7,047 nt of DNA, taken from contig DBMS01000072.1 in the NCBI GenBank assembly GCA_002297665.1, positions 1 through 7,047 of the forward strand. Reading direction: 5' to 3'. Position numbers and translations under genes: made by a program. The notes below the pieces were generated by a model. The model was not told the DNA's origin. It did not search any database and saw only the letters and a program-made list of their open reading frames with translations. Of the stretch, positions 1-6,303 are shown one piece after another. Position 1 is the first letter of the stretch, and every line of letters starts with the position of its first letter. Origin of the DNA: Holophagaceae bacterium UBA692. GTDB taxonomy: Bacteria; Acidobacteriota; Holophagae; Holophagales; Holophagaceae.

Positions 1-518
1 ATCCCCAGGCCCCCCGGGGCCAGCTGCGCGAGGTGGGCCGCCGGGTGGGCTCCGTCGGGCCCCACCGTGAGCCGGAAGGCGGCCCCGGCGCCCGCGAGGT
101 GGAGCCGCGCCACCTCCCTCCCCACCCCGGGGAGGTCCCGGACGGCCTCGAGGCGGGCAAGCCCCTCCCTCAGGGGCGCCAGCCCCGCGCGGGCGATGGC
201 GGCCGTGTCCATGCCCGACGCGAAGAAGTCGCCCACCTGCCGGGGGACGGTGCCCTCGGGGGCCCGGGACGCGGCGGCGTCCTCCAGCACCTCGCGGAGC
301 ACCGATCCGGCGCGCTCGGCCACCTCGTCGAAGGCGCTCATGGAAAGGCGGTCCGCCGGAACGCGCTCCGTCCGCAGCCGGCCGCCGTTGGCGTACCGGT
401 AGAAGTCCGCGCACGGCGGCGTCGAGGGGTCGAGATCGGCGGTGCGGACCCCGTGGACCTGCGCGCCCAGCACGCCGGCCACGAGGCCGGGAAGAAGGTA
501 CCGTGCCGCGCGATTCAA
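1..518 (-). CDS. M13 family (neprilysin/PepO-like) zinc metallopeptidase, N-terminal part, runs off left edge
   Basis: I translated this gene from the reverse strand; 172 residues are visible. The start is short and hydrophobic (MNRAARYLLPGLVAGVLG), which looks like an export signal, so the enzyme is probably periplasmic or secreted. The typical M13 N-terminal block follows: DLDPSTPPCADFYRYANGG (about residues 28-46, with the conserved Cys and the DFYRYANG core), then ERVPADR, AFDEVAERA, and VGDFFASGMD plus AGLAPL near residues 98-118. M13 enzymes are zinc endopeptidases that cut short peptides. The catalytic HExxH and GxxxD motifs lie in the C-terminal half, outside the window, so activity cannot be judged. 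The TTG at 518-516 is the first possible start after an in-frame TGA and has GAGGTGA just upstream. A GTG 12 codons downstream is an alternative but would cut the signal peptide. The gene is divergent from the amidase gene. The family call is confident; the exact substrate is unknown. Confidence 0.87.
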   Translation of the reverse strand, partial: MNRAARYLLPGLVAGVLGAQVHGVRTADLDPSTPPCADFYRYANGGRLRTERVPADRLSMSAFDEVAERAGSVLREVLEDAAASRAPEGTVPRQVGDFFASGMDTAAIARAGLAPLREGLARLEAVRDLPGVGREVARLHLAGAGAAFRLTVGPDGAHPAAHLAQLAPGGLG

Positions 519-579
519 GGATCACCTCACGTATCATGATGGTGGCGGCCTTCCGGGCCTGTCAATGCGGGGAGCGACG
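519..579. promoter_or_regulatory. Divergent intergenic region between peptidase and amidase genes
   Basis: These 61 bp must hold the start signals of both genes unless one is read from a promoter inside the other. It contains the two ribosome-binding sites and a perfect 8-bp palindrome ATCATGAT at 533-540. No convincing -35/-10 pair was found on either strand. Confidence 0.4.
522..528 (-). promoter_or_regulatory. Shine-Dalgarno of the M13 peptidase gene
   Basis: GAGGTGA on the minus strand, with the GAGG core 6 nt from the TTG at 518. It supports the unusual TTG start. An in-frame TGA immediately upstream rules out a longer protein. Confidence 0.6.
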
Positions 580-1320
580 ATGAGGATCCACCTGTCCCGG
601 TTCGTGTGCATGGACGTGGAATCCAACCTCGTCCGCATGGAGGAGGAGGCGGACCGCGCCGCCTCCGGCGGCGCCGACCTGGTCGTGTTTCCCGAGGGCT
701 TCCTCCACGGCTACCGGCGCACCCTGGATCCCGTCCTGGCCCGCGGTCGGTTCCGGCGGATCTCGGGGGACCACCCCCGCACGGGATTCGTCTTCGGATC
801 GATCACCGAGGAACGGCGCAACCGCCTGACCTTCTGGGAAGGCGGGGCCGAGCGGGCCCGCTACGACAAGGTCCACCTCTTCCGCCCCAACGGCGAGGAC
901 GGGATCTGGGAACCCGGCGACCGCTACGTGGCGGTGCGTTTCCGCGACTGGACCCTGGGCCTGCTCAACTGCAACGACCTGCGCTTTCCCGAGCAGGCCC
1001 GGGCCCTGCGCCTGGGCGCGCGGTGCGACGCGCTGGTGGTCCCGGCGTGGTGGCCCTGGCGGCGGGACCACGTGTGGAGCGCCCTCCTGCAGGCCCGGGC
1101 CATCGAGAACGGCGTGTTCACGGTGGGATGCTGCGTGAGCGCCTCGGAACACCCCCTGGAGGCCTTCGCGGGCGCCGGCAACCACGTGTTCGATCCCCTG
1201 GGCGACCCGGTGCGCACGCCGGACGACCACACCTACCTGCTGGACGCCAAGGTGCGGGACGCGGTCCTGGTGGACCCCCTGGATACGTTCGTGGAAATCG
1301 GAAGGGTGGAATTGATCTAG
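580..1320 (+). CDS. Carbon-nitrogen hydrolase (nitrilase superfamily, omega-amidase/Nit2-like)
   Basis: A complete 246-residue cytoplasmic enzyme with no signal peptide or membrane segment, of usual length for a single-domain nitrilase-superfamily amidase. The catalytic Glu-Lys-Cys triad is visible: E39 in VVFPEGF, K97 in RYDKVHLF and C131 in LLNCNDLRFPE. The block LLQARAIENGVFTVGC near residues 172-187 and the DPLGDPV segment near the C-terminus are also typical. CNDLRFPE and ARAIEN resemble the YafV/Nit2 omega-amidase group, which hydrolyses omega-amides of 2-oxo acids and releases ammonia; the actual substrate is an inference. The nucleophile is followed by Asn where relatives often have Tyr (CYDLRFP). 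I chose the ATG at 580 because GGGGAG (569-574) sits 5 nt upstream and the protein starts at the usual first beta strand. An in-frame extension back to 442 would overlap the peptidase gene antisense and add unrelated residues. The gene converges on the histidine kinase gene with a 4-nt overlap. Confidence 0.88.
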   Translation: MRIHLSRFVCMDVESNLVRMEEEADRAASGGADLVVFPEGFLHGYRRTLDPVLARGRFRRISGDHPRTGFVFGSITEERRNRLTFWEGGAERARYDKVHLFRPNGEDGIWEPGDRYVAVRFRDWTLGLLNCNDLRFPEQARALRLGARCDALVVPAWWPWRRDHVWSALLQARAIENGVFTVGCCVSASEHPLEAFAGAGNHVFDPLGDPVRTPDDHTYLLDAKVRDAVLVDPLDTFVEIGRVELI

Positions 1321-3038
1321 GCGTGCGCCGCGGCGGGGAAGAGGAGCCGGAAGCGGGTGCCCGCGCCCAGGGACGAACTCACCTCCACCCGTCCCTGGAC
1401 GCGGTCCAGAAGGGCCTTCACCGAAGCCAGGCCCAGGCCCGTGGCGGTGCCGGGGTCCTTGGTGGTGAAGAAGGGTTCGAACATCCGGGCGCGGTTCTCC
1501 TCGGGAATGCCCACGCCGGTGTCCTCCACGTCCAGGTACGTCTCGCCGGTGAGGCTCTCCTTGCCCACCGCCACCCGGATCGTCCCGCCCGCGGGCATGG
1601 CGTCCCGGGCGTTGGCCACCAGGTTCAGCAGGATCTGCTTGAGGTCCTCGGTGTGGATGCGCACGGGAGCGGGCTCGCGCCCGGGCTGCAGGAGCAGGTG
1701 GACGTCGCCGGGGACCAGGAGCCTGAGGATGCCTTCCAGGGCCCCCAGCTCGCGGCGCAGGTCCCGCACCTCCCCCTCCTCCTGCAGCTTGCGGGAGAAG
1801 TCCATCACCCGCGAGGAAAGAACCGCCGAGCGTTCCACGGCCTCGATGATGGCCTCCACGGCGAACCCGGAGACCTTCATCCGCCGCTCCAGTTCCATCC
1901 GCAGCACCTCGGCCGCCGACAGGATGGAGCCCAGGCCCTTGTTCAGGTCGTGCACGAGCCCGGCGCCCAGCACCACCACCGCGTTCAGGCGCTCGTTGAG
2001 CAGCACCACGTCCTGCATGCGCTCCAGTTCGAGGGTGCGGCTGCGCACCCGCGCCTCCATCTCCCGGTGGGAGGCCGCCAGGTGCTCCTGCAGGAGGAGC
2101 TGGCGCAGCACCAGCGCCGTGGTCATGAGCAGGAAGACCAGAAGCACCGCCGGTCCCGGGGGCCGTCCCCGGAGGGTGGTCACGATGACCAGGGAGGTGA
2201 CGGCCAGGAACGGGACGTGCAGCAGCAGGCCGGTGAGGCGGCTCCCCTGCCCCGCGTCCGCGGCGGGGACCTCGGCGGGCCGGCGCGTGTAGGCGGCCAT
2301 GAAGAGCGCGCCCGTAATGAGGGGCGTGAGCGCGAACCAGGGCGACCTTGCGACCACGTCGAGGCGCGCGACGGAATGCGACAGGAAGGCGCCCTGCAGG
2401 AAAAGCAGGCAGCTGTTGAGCAGGAGCCACCCCAGCGGACCCCTCAGGCGGCGGGGATCCCCGGCCACCAGGAAGGACGCGATGCCTCCCGCCAGCACCA
2501 GCCGCGAACAGAGCGTGATCACGAACGTGCGAAGCGGTGAACCGCCCCCCGCCGCGGGGCCCCACGCGCCCCCGATCCAGGGCAGCAGAAGGAGCGACAG
2601 GCAGAACACGAGGCTGCCCAGGATGGGGAGTTCGGGGTGGCCGTGGCGTCCCCGCCAGGGCCAGCTCCACACCGCCAGCCCCAGGATGGCGGACGAAAGA
2701 GGCGTGGCCGCGAACGCCGCGGCCCGCAGGTACGCGCCGGCCCCGGGAGCCAGGGGCAGGCTCAGCCACAGGGCGTTGCCCAGCCAGGACACCGCCACCC
2801 CCGCCGCGAAGAGCCGCCATCCGGTCCGCTCCTCCGGGAGGTCCCGGGCCTTGGCCAGCGCCAGGGCGATGGTCGCGACGTTGAAGGACAGCACCAGCGC
2901 CGAATGCACAAGGTAGGGGCCCTTTCCCGGAAGGGCCGGGATGAGCGCCAGGAACCCGAGCCCGCACCCCCCCAGGAGCGTGTAAAGCGCACCCGGTGAC
3001 AGTATGTATGAAACATTACCCATGGCGTCCCGACCCAC
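1317..3038 (-). CDS. Membrane sensor histidine kinase with polytopic N-terminal sensor, no adjacent regulator
   Basis: A 573-residue kinase. Residues about 12-313 are very hydrophobic, with roughly eight to ten candidate membrane helices; I do not recognise this as a named sensor family. A charged, probably coiled-coil linker (about 314-350) leads to the catalytic part. The phospho-acceptor is H363 in GLVHDLNKGLGSIL, an HDxN-type H-box as in NtrB-like kinases rather than the common HELRTPL. The ATPase domain has its N-box at 471-479 (LNLVANARD), G1 at 506-510 (EDTGVGI), an F-box (FEPFFTTKD, 520-528) and G2 (TGLGLASV, 533-540). No PAS, HAMP or receiver domain is visible. Known kinases of this type autophosphorylate and pass phosphate to a response regulator; none adjoins this gene, since the nearest (3377-4063) pairs with its own kinase. 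The GTG start is fixed by AGGAGG 6 nt upstream; an internal ATG at codon 6 is less well placed. The stop overlaps that of the amidase gene. Confidence 0.9.
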   Translation of the reverse strand: MGRDAMGNVSYILSPGALYTLLGGCGLGFLALIPALPGKGPYLVHSALVLSFNVATIALALAKARDLPEERTGWRLFAAGVAVSWLGNALWLSLPLAPGAGAYLRAAAFAATPLSSAILGLAVWSWPWRGRHGHPELPILGSLVFCLSLLLLPWIGGAWGPAAGGGSPLRTFVITLCSRLVLAGGIASFLVAGDPRRLRGPLGWLLLNSCLLFLQGAFLSHSVARLDVVARSPWFALTPLITGALFMAAYTRRPAEVPAADAGQGSRLTGLLLHVPFLAVTSLVIVTTLRGRPPGPAVLLVFLLMTTALVLRQLLLQEHLAASHREMEARVRSRTLELERMQDVVLLNERLNAVVVLGAGLVHDLNKGLGSILSAAEVLRMELERRMKVSGFAVEAIIEAVERSAVLSSRVMDFSRKLQEEGEVRDLRRELGALEGILRLLVPGDVHLLLQPGREPAPVRIHTEDLKQILLNLVANARDAMPAGGTIRVAVGKESLTGETYLDVEDTGVGIPEENRARMFEPFFTTKDPGTATGLGLASVKALLDRVQGRVEVSSSLGAGTRFRLLFPAAAHA

Positions 3039-3044
3039 GCAGCC

Positions 3045-3050
3045 CCTCCT
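3045..3050 (-). promoter_or_regulatory. Strong Shine-Dalgarno setting the GTG start of the histidine kinase
   Basis: A perfect AGGAGG on the minus strand, 6 nt from the GTG at 3038. It favours this GTG over the ATG five codons downstream. Confidence 0.75.
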
Positions 3051-3065
3051 TTATCGACCCGGGCT

Positions 3066-3165
3066 CCGAAAAACTCAACATCTTTCTGATGGTTAACATT
3101 CAAAATGAATACCTTTAGCCAATTATCATACTGATTTAATATGTTATTTCATTAATGACGCGAAT
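3066..3165 (-). promoter_or_regulatory. AT-rich island, probable promoter/operator region of the histidine kinase
   Basis: About 100 bp that are mostly A/T in otherwise GC-rich DNA, ending about 28 bp upstream of the kinase GTG. It contains a perfect 10-bp palindrome TCATTAATGA (3149-3158), an inverted repeat ATTCA-aaa-TGAAT (3098-3110) and GTTAAC (3092-3097). A -10-like TATGAT is readable on the minus strand, but no matching -35 at normal spacing was found. Promoter function is inferred from position and composition only. Confidence 0.4.
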
Positions 3166-3376
3166 TGCACCGTCCCCGGGCCCTCCCCGGGATCAAGACC
3201 GAACACTTGGTTTGCGATCCCCGATCATCATTCATTCGCATGGTTGCCCCCCGGGGCCGCATCGACGCCCAGGCCGCGGAATTCCCCATCCCGCCCCTGC
3301 CGGCGCGACCCGGGATTCATGAAAACGCCATTCCACCTTCGCAAGCCCCGGGCCGGGCAGGATCCATGCGAACCCC

Positions 3377-4063
3377 TCAATCCACGTTCAGCCGGTAACC
3401 CACGCTGGGCTCCGTGAGCAGGTAGCGCGGCCGGGTCGGGTCGGGTTCGATCTTGCGGCGGAGGGTGCCCATGTAGATGCGCAGGTAGTGCGTCTGGCCT
3501 TCGCCCGTGGGGCCCCACACGTCGTTGAGGAGCTGGGCGTGGGTCACCACCTTCCCGGCCCTGCGCGCCAGGGCTTCCAGGAGCCGGTATTCCAGGGGGG
3601 TGAGCTTGACGGGCACCGTGTCCATGGCCACCTCGCGCTTCTCAAGGTCCAGGCAAAGGGAGCCGAAGGTCAGGACCGGCGTCTCCCGCCCGGGCAGGAC
3701 CGCATGGCGCAGGGCCACGCGGATGCGCGCCAGCAGCTCGGCGGCGCCGAAGGGCTTGGTGAGGTAGTCGTCCGCGCCCAGGTCCAGGGCGCCGACCTTG
3801 TCCTTCTCCTGGTGGCGCGCCGAGATGACGAGGATCGGCTTCCGGCTCCAGTCGCGCAGGTCCCGGAGCACCTCCAGGCCGTCCCGGTCGGGCAGCCCCA
3901 GGTCCAGAAGGATGATGTCCGGGTTGTAGCTGCGGGCCAGGGCGAGGCCTTCCGCCCCGGTGGAGGCCACGTCCACCTGGTAGCCCTGGGTGGAAAGGGT
4001 CGGCACCAGAAAGCGCCGCAGGGGCGCCTCGTCCTCGATGATCAGGATCAGGGGGTTCGTCAC
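3377..4063 (-). CDS. kdpE: KdpE-like OmpR-family response regulator
   Basis: A complete 228-residue two-domain regulator, close in length to E. coli KdpE (225). The receiver domain (1 to about 120) has the acidic pocket E10-D11, phospho-acceptor D54 (ILLDLGLPD), S81 (VISAR) and K103 (LTKPFG). The C-terminal winged helix (about 130-228) carries LTPLEYRLLEAL, GKVVTHAQLLNDVWGP, HYLRIYMGTLRRKIE and a GYRL end. The HYLRIYMGxLRxK string is especially typical of KdpE. The protein should bind DNA as a phosphorylated dimer and activate or repress target promoters. The GTG start at 4063 overlaps the TGA of the kdpD-like gene (GTGA), so the two genes are co-transcribed and translationally coupled; GGAG lies 8 nt upstream. 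Classical KdpE activates kdpFABC, but no pump genes are visible here, so the target is open. A longer in-frame reading to 4354 only adds antisense-like sequence inside the kinase gene. Confidence 0.92.
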   Translation of the reverse strand: MTNPLILIIEDEAPLRRFLVPTLSTQGYQVDVASTGAEGLALARSYNPDIILLDLGLPDRDGLEVLRDLRDWSRKPILVISARHQEKDKVGALDLGADDYLTKPFGAAELLARIRVALRHAVLPGRETPVLTFGSLCLDLEKREVAMDTVPVKLTPLEYRLLEALARRAGKVVTHAQLLNDVWGPTGEGQTHYLRIYMGTLRRKIEPDPTRPRYLLTEPSVGYRLNVD

Positions 4064-6015
4064 GGGACGGGCTCCGGCGGCACGGGTTCGGGTTCGGACA
4101 GGAGGGGGGGAGGGGCGTCCTGGGGAAGGCTGATGCGGAACCGGGCCCCGCCGCCCTCGCGGTCCTCCACCCAGATGCTTCCTCCGTGGGCCTTCACGAT
4201 GGCCTCGCAGATGGCCAGCCCAAGGCCCGCGCCGCCGTCCCGGAGCTGGCCGGGCATGCGGAAGAACTTCTCGAAGACCCGCGCGTGGAATCCGGCCCGG
4301 ACGCCGGGGCCCCGATCCGACACCGCCAGTTCCATGGAATCCGGCTCCGCCCACGCCTCCAGCAGCACCTCGCCGTCCCCGGCGTGGTGCCGCGCGTTGA
4401 CGAGGAGGTTCTCGAGCACCTGCTCCATCAGGCCCCCGTCCAGCGGCACGGGGGGCAGGTCATCGGGCATGAGGACCCGCACGGGCACCGGCCCCTGGCG
4501 CTCCAGGCGCACCAGGGTCGAACCCACCACCTCGTCCAGCGGCTGCCACTCCTTGCGCACGCGGATGATCCCGCTCTCCAGCCGCGTGAGGTCCAGCACG
4601 TTCCCCAGGAGGCGCGTGAGCCGCTCGCTCTCCTCCCGGATCATCACGATCAGGTCGCGGCGCGAGGCCTCGGGAAGGGCTCCTTCGGGCAGCAGCAGGC
4701 TCGTGGCCGCGCCCTGGATGGCCGCCAGCGGCGTTCTCAGGTCGTGGGAGACCGCCCCCAGGAGCGTGCTGCGCATGCGCTCGGTCTCGTTCTCGATCCG
4801 GACCCGATGGGCGGTCTCCATGGCCCGGATCCGCTCCAGCGCAAGGGAGCCCTGCACCGCGAACGCCTGGAGGAGGCCCCAGCGCTCCTGGGGCACGCGG
4901 CCGCCGGAGGCCGGGCGGATCTGGAGAAGCCCCGCCGTGCCGCCCGTTCCCGCGAGGGGGACGAAGGAGCACGGCGCCTCGAAAAAGGGCTCAAGGGGAT
5001 CCTCGCGCGAAGCGCCCGCGCCGGATTCCGGCAGGAGCTCCGAAGGAGGCGCGCAGGGCGGGGCGCCGTCGCCTCCCGGCAGCCGGTCCCACGCATCCCC
5101 CTCCGCCGGAAGCAGCACCCACGCCTCGGCCTGGAAGGCGCTTCCCAGCCGCCGGACCAGGACCTCGGCCACGTCCCGGGCGGTGGCGCACCGGGCCAGG
5201 CCCCGCCCCAGGAGCATGAGCAGCACCGTCTCGGCCTCCCGGCGCCGGCCCAGGCGGGTCTCCTGCCGCAATTGCCCCACCAGGTCCACCAGGCCCTGGG
5301 CGCCCAGCACCGCGGCGGCGAAGGCCACGGAGCGGGGCCAGGCGGAGGCCGGTTCGCCCAGGAAAGGCCGGTGGAGGAGGACACCGTGCAGGGCGAAGGA
5401 GGCCAGGGTGGCCGCCGCCGCCACCGGCCGGCCCCAGCGGTGCAGGATGAAGGCCAGCGCAAGGGCGAAGACCGCCGGCAGGGCGGCGAAGCCCAGCACC
5501 TGGGCCAGCGCGGCGGCGAAGAGCCCGGCCATCGCGAGGATCACGGTCACCGCCGCGGCGATGCCCGCCAGGTCCCCCAGGTTCCTCCAGGCCAATGCCG
5601 CCGGCGGCGCGGAATCCAGCGGGATCGGCAGGATGCGCACGTCCAGGTGGCGCCCGAGCATCTCCTTGACGCGGGAACTCTCCAGCCGGTCCCACGGTCC
5701 CCGGGCCCGGGTGACCCCCATGACGATGAGCGACGGTGCGCGCTTCCGGGCCAGCGCGAGCAGTCCCGCCACCACCGTGGGCCCTTTCAGCCAGAGGGCC
5801 TCGGCGCCCAGTTCCTGGGCCTCCTGCAGCCAGACCCGGGCCAGGTCGGCCTCTTCGGGGGTTTCCCAGCCCGGCGCGTCCACGTGGGCCACCACCCAGG
5901 GCAGGCCCCGCTCCCGCGCCACGCGGAACCCGGCGTGCACCAGCCGGAGGCTGCGCGCGTCCGAGCCCAGGGCCACCACGATGGGGCCGGGGGCGGGGCT
6001 GGAATCCAAGGTCAA
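4060..6015 (-). CDS. kdpD: KdpD-like sensor histidine kinase lacking the N-terminal KdpD domain
   Basis: A 651-residue kinase; E. coli KdpD has 894. Domains in order: UspA-like domain (about 11-132), four membrane helices of the DUF4118/KdpD type (about 147-246), an arginine-rich stretch after the last helix (R250, R254, R257-R259), a GAF-like region (about 262-395), HisKA with H424 in AVSHDLRTPLAAI, and an ATPase domain with N-box LENLLVNARHHAG (534-546), G1 SDRGPGV (566-572), F-box FEKFFR (581-586) and G2 GGAGLGLAI (594-602). The end is a Pro/Glu-rich tail (about 634-651). The Walker-type KdpD sensor domain that normally precedes the Usp domain is absent. An in-frame TGA lies 9 codons before the TTG start, and neither upstream reading frame nor the rest of the upstream region encodes it. 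The TTG at 6015 has AGGAGA 8 nt upstream. The gene is coupled to the kdpE-like gene and divergent from amt. K+ or turgor sensing is known for full-length family members and is not established here. Confidence 0.88.
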   Translation of the reverse strand: MTLDSSPAPGPIVVALGSDARSLRLVHAGFRVARERGLPWVVAHVDAPGWETPEEADLARVWLQEAQELGAEALWLKGPTVVAGLLALARKRAPSLIVMGVTRARGPWDRLESSRVKEMLGRHLDVRILPIPLDSAPPAALAWRNLGDLAGIAAAVTVILAMAGLFAAALAQVLGFAALPAVFALALAFILHRWGRPVAAAATLASFALHGVLLHRPFLGEPASAWPRSVAFAAAVLGAQGLVDLVGQLRQETRLGRRREAETVLLMLLGRGLARCATARDVAEVLVRRLGSAFQAEAWVLLPAEGDAWDRLPGGDGAPPCAPPSELLPESGAGASREDPLEPFFEAPCSFVPLAGTGGTAGLLQIRPASGGRVPQERWGLLQAFAVQGSLALERIRAMETAHRVRIENETERMRSTLLGAVSHDLRTPLAAIQGAATSLLLPEGALPEASRRDLIVMIREESERLTRLLGNVLDLTRLESGIIRVRKEWQPLDEVVGSTLVRLERQGPVPVRVLMPDDLPPVPLDGGLMEQVLENLLVNARHHAGDGEVLLEAWAEPDSMELAVSDRGPGVRAGFHARVFEKFFRMPGQLRDGGAGLGLAICEAIVKAHGGSIWVEDREGGGARFRISLPQDAPPPLLSEPEPVPPEPVP

Positions 6016-6023
6016 GGGAAGTC

Positions 6024-6029
6024 TCTCCT
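6024..6029 (-). promoter_or_regulatory. Shine-Dalgarno setting the TTG start of the kdpD-like gene
   Basis: AGGAGA on the minus strand, 8 nt from the TTG at 6015. Together with the in-frame TGA just upstream, it shows that the short N-terminus is not a mis-chosen start. Confidence 0.65.
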
Positions 6030-6166
6030 GGGCGGCGGGTCAGCCCATGATGTCACAGGGGCCCGGCCGTCCCGCGCCGGGGTGGGCGCCGAAAGGAGGG
6101 CCTGGCGGATAAATTTCCACTTACGCAAGCCGGATGCCCGTGCGCCGATGAAATGAACAGGGACCT

Positions 6167-6182
6167 TGTGATTTTCCTCACA
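6167..6182. promoter_or_regulatory. CRP/FNR-family operator, perfect TGTGA-N6-TCACA
   Basis: TGTGA-TTTTCC-TCACA matches both half-sites of the CRP consensus at the correct 6-bp spacing. All ten specified bases match, and the site lies in an intergenic region. The centre (about 6174.5) is about 160 bp upstream of the kdpD-like start and about 207 bp upstream of the amt start, so it could serve either gene. Which regulator binds it is unknown, because other CRP-superfamily proteins share this recognition sequence. Confidence 0.55.
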
Positions 6183-6219
6183 GCCACGGGGCACACGTAA
6201 GTCCCGGAGGCGCTTTTTT
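6183..6219 (+). terminator. Weak terminator- or attenuator-like element upstream of amt
   Basis: GCC-A-CGGG (6183-6190) can pair with CCCG-GA-GGC (6203-6211) around a 12-nt loop, followed by GC and T6 (6214-6219). The stem is short and interrupted, so this is weak. With no plus-strand gene just upstream, it would act in the amt leader or end a short transcript. Confidence 0.22.
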
Positions 6220-6282
6220 ACGCAATCTTTATACCCGAGAAGCCGGTCTTCATATCACCGTCTTTATGTCCTCATTTCAACC

Positions 6283-6299
6283 GCAGGGACGGCCCCTGC
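6283..6299 (+). promoter_or_regulatory. Stem-loop in the amt upstream region
   Basis: GCAGGG (6283-6288) pairs perfectly with CCCTGC (6294-6299) around the 5-nt loop ACGGC. It sits 4 nt before a second, stronger hairpin. No T-tract follows. A role as mRNA leader structure is an inference. Confidence 0.4.
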
Positions 6300-6303
6300 C
6301 CTC

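Larger units (their letters stand above)
3039..3376. other. 338-bp gene-free region between histidine kinase and kdpE-like gene
   Basis: Both neighbours are on the minus strand, so this is the 3' flank of the kdpE-like gene and the 5' flank of the kinase. It holds the kinase ribosome-binding site, an AT-rich island (about 3066-3165) and, from 3170 on, GC-rich sequence with no convincing gene. A possible 77-codon TTG-initiated plus-strand ORF (3165-3398) has proline- and arginine-rich content, no clear ribosome-binding site, and runs antisense into the regulator gene, so it is not called. Two copies of CCCCGGG (3174-3180 and 3185-3191) could pair as a 6-bp stem but lack a T-tract. No clear intrinsic terminator for the kdpE-like gene was found. 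Confidence 0.6.

Noticed and set aside
442..579. In-frame upstream extension of the amidase gene to 442
   Set aside because: It overlaps the peptidase gene antisense and adds residues unlike the nitrilase fold. The ATG at 580 has its own ribosome-binding site.
562..2967. Very long minus-strand open frame of 801 codons
   Set aside because: It is low-complexity Gly/Pro/Arg/His sequence in a different frame from the kinase and antisense to the amidase, as expected in GC-rich DNA.
3174..3191. CCCCGGG repeats as a terminator
   Set aside because: A short 6-bp stem is possible but there is no T-tract on either strand, and it lies about 185 bp past the kdpE-like stop.
3165..3398. 77-codon TTG-initiated ORF on the plus strand
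   Set aside because: No convincing ribosome-binding site, biased Pro/Arg content, no recognisable motif, and its end runs antisense into the kdpE-like gene.
3488..6112. Very long plus-strand open frames over the kdpD/kdpE-like genes
   Set aside because: They are Ser/Arg/Pro-rich or Gln/His-rich shadow translations with no motif. The minus-strand genes have clear domains throughout.
6103..6119. GG-N10-GC pattern on the minus strand as a sigma-54 promoter for the kdpD-like gene
   Set aside because: Only the GG and GC dinucleotides fit and the flanking bases miss the consensus. This pattern is common by chance in GC-rich DNA.
6012..6194. 60-codon minus-strand ORF upstream of the kdpD-like gene, checked as a broken KdpD N-terminus
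   Set aside because: It contains no Walker A motif or other KdpD-like sequence and overlaps the kdpD ribosome-binding site.
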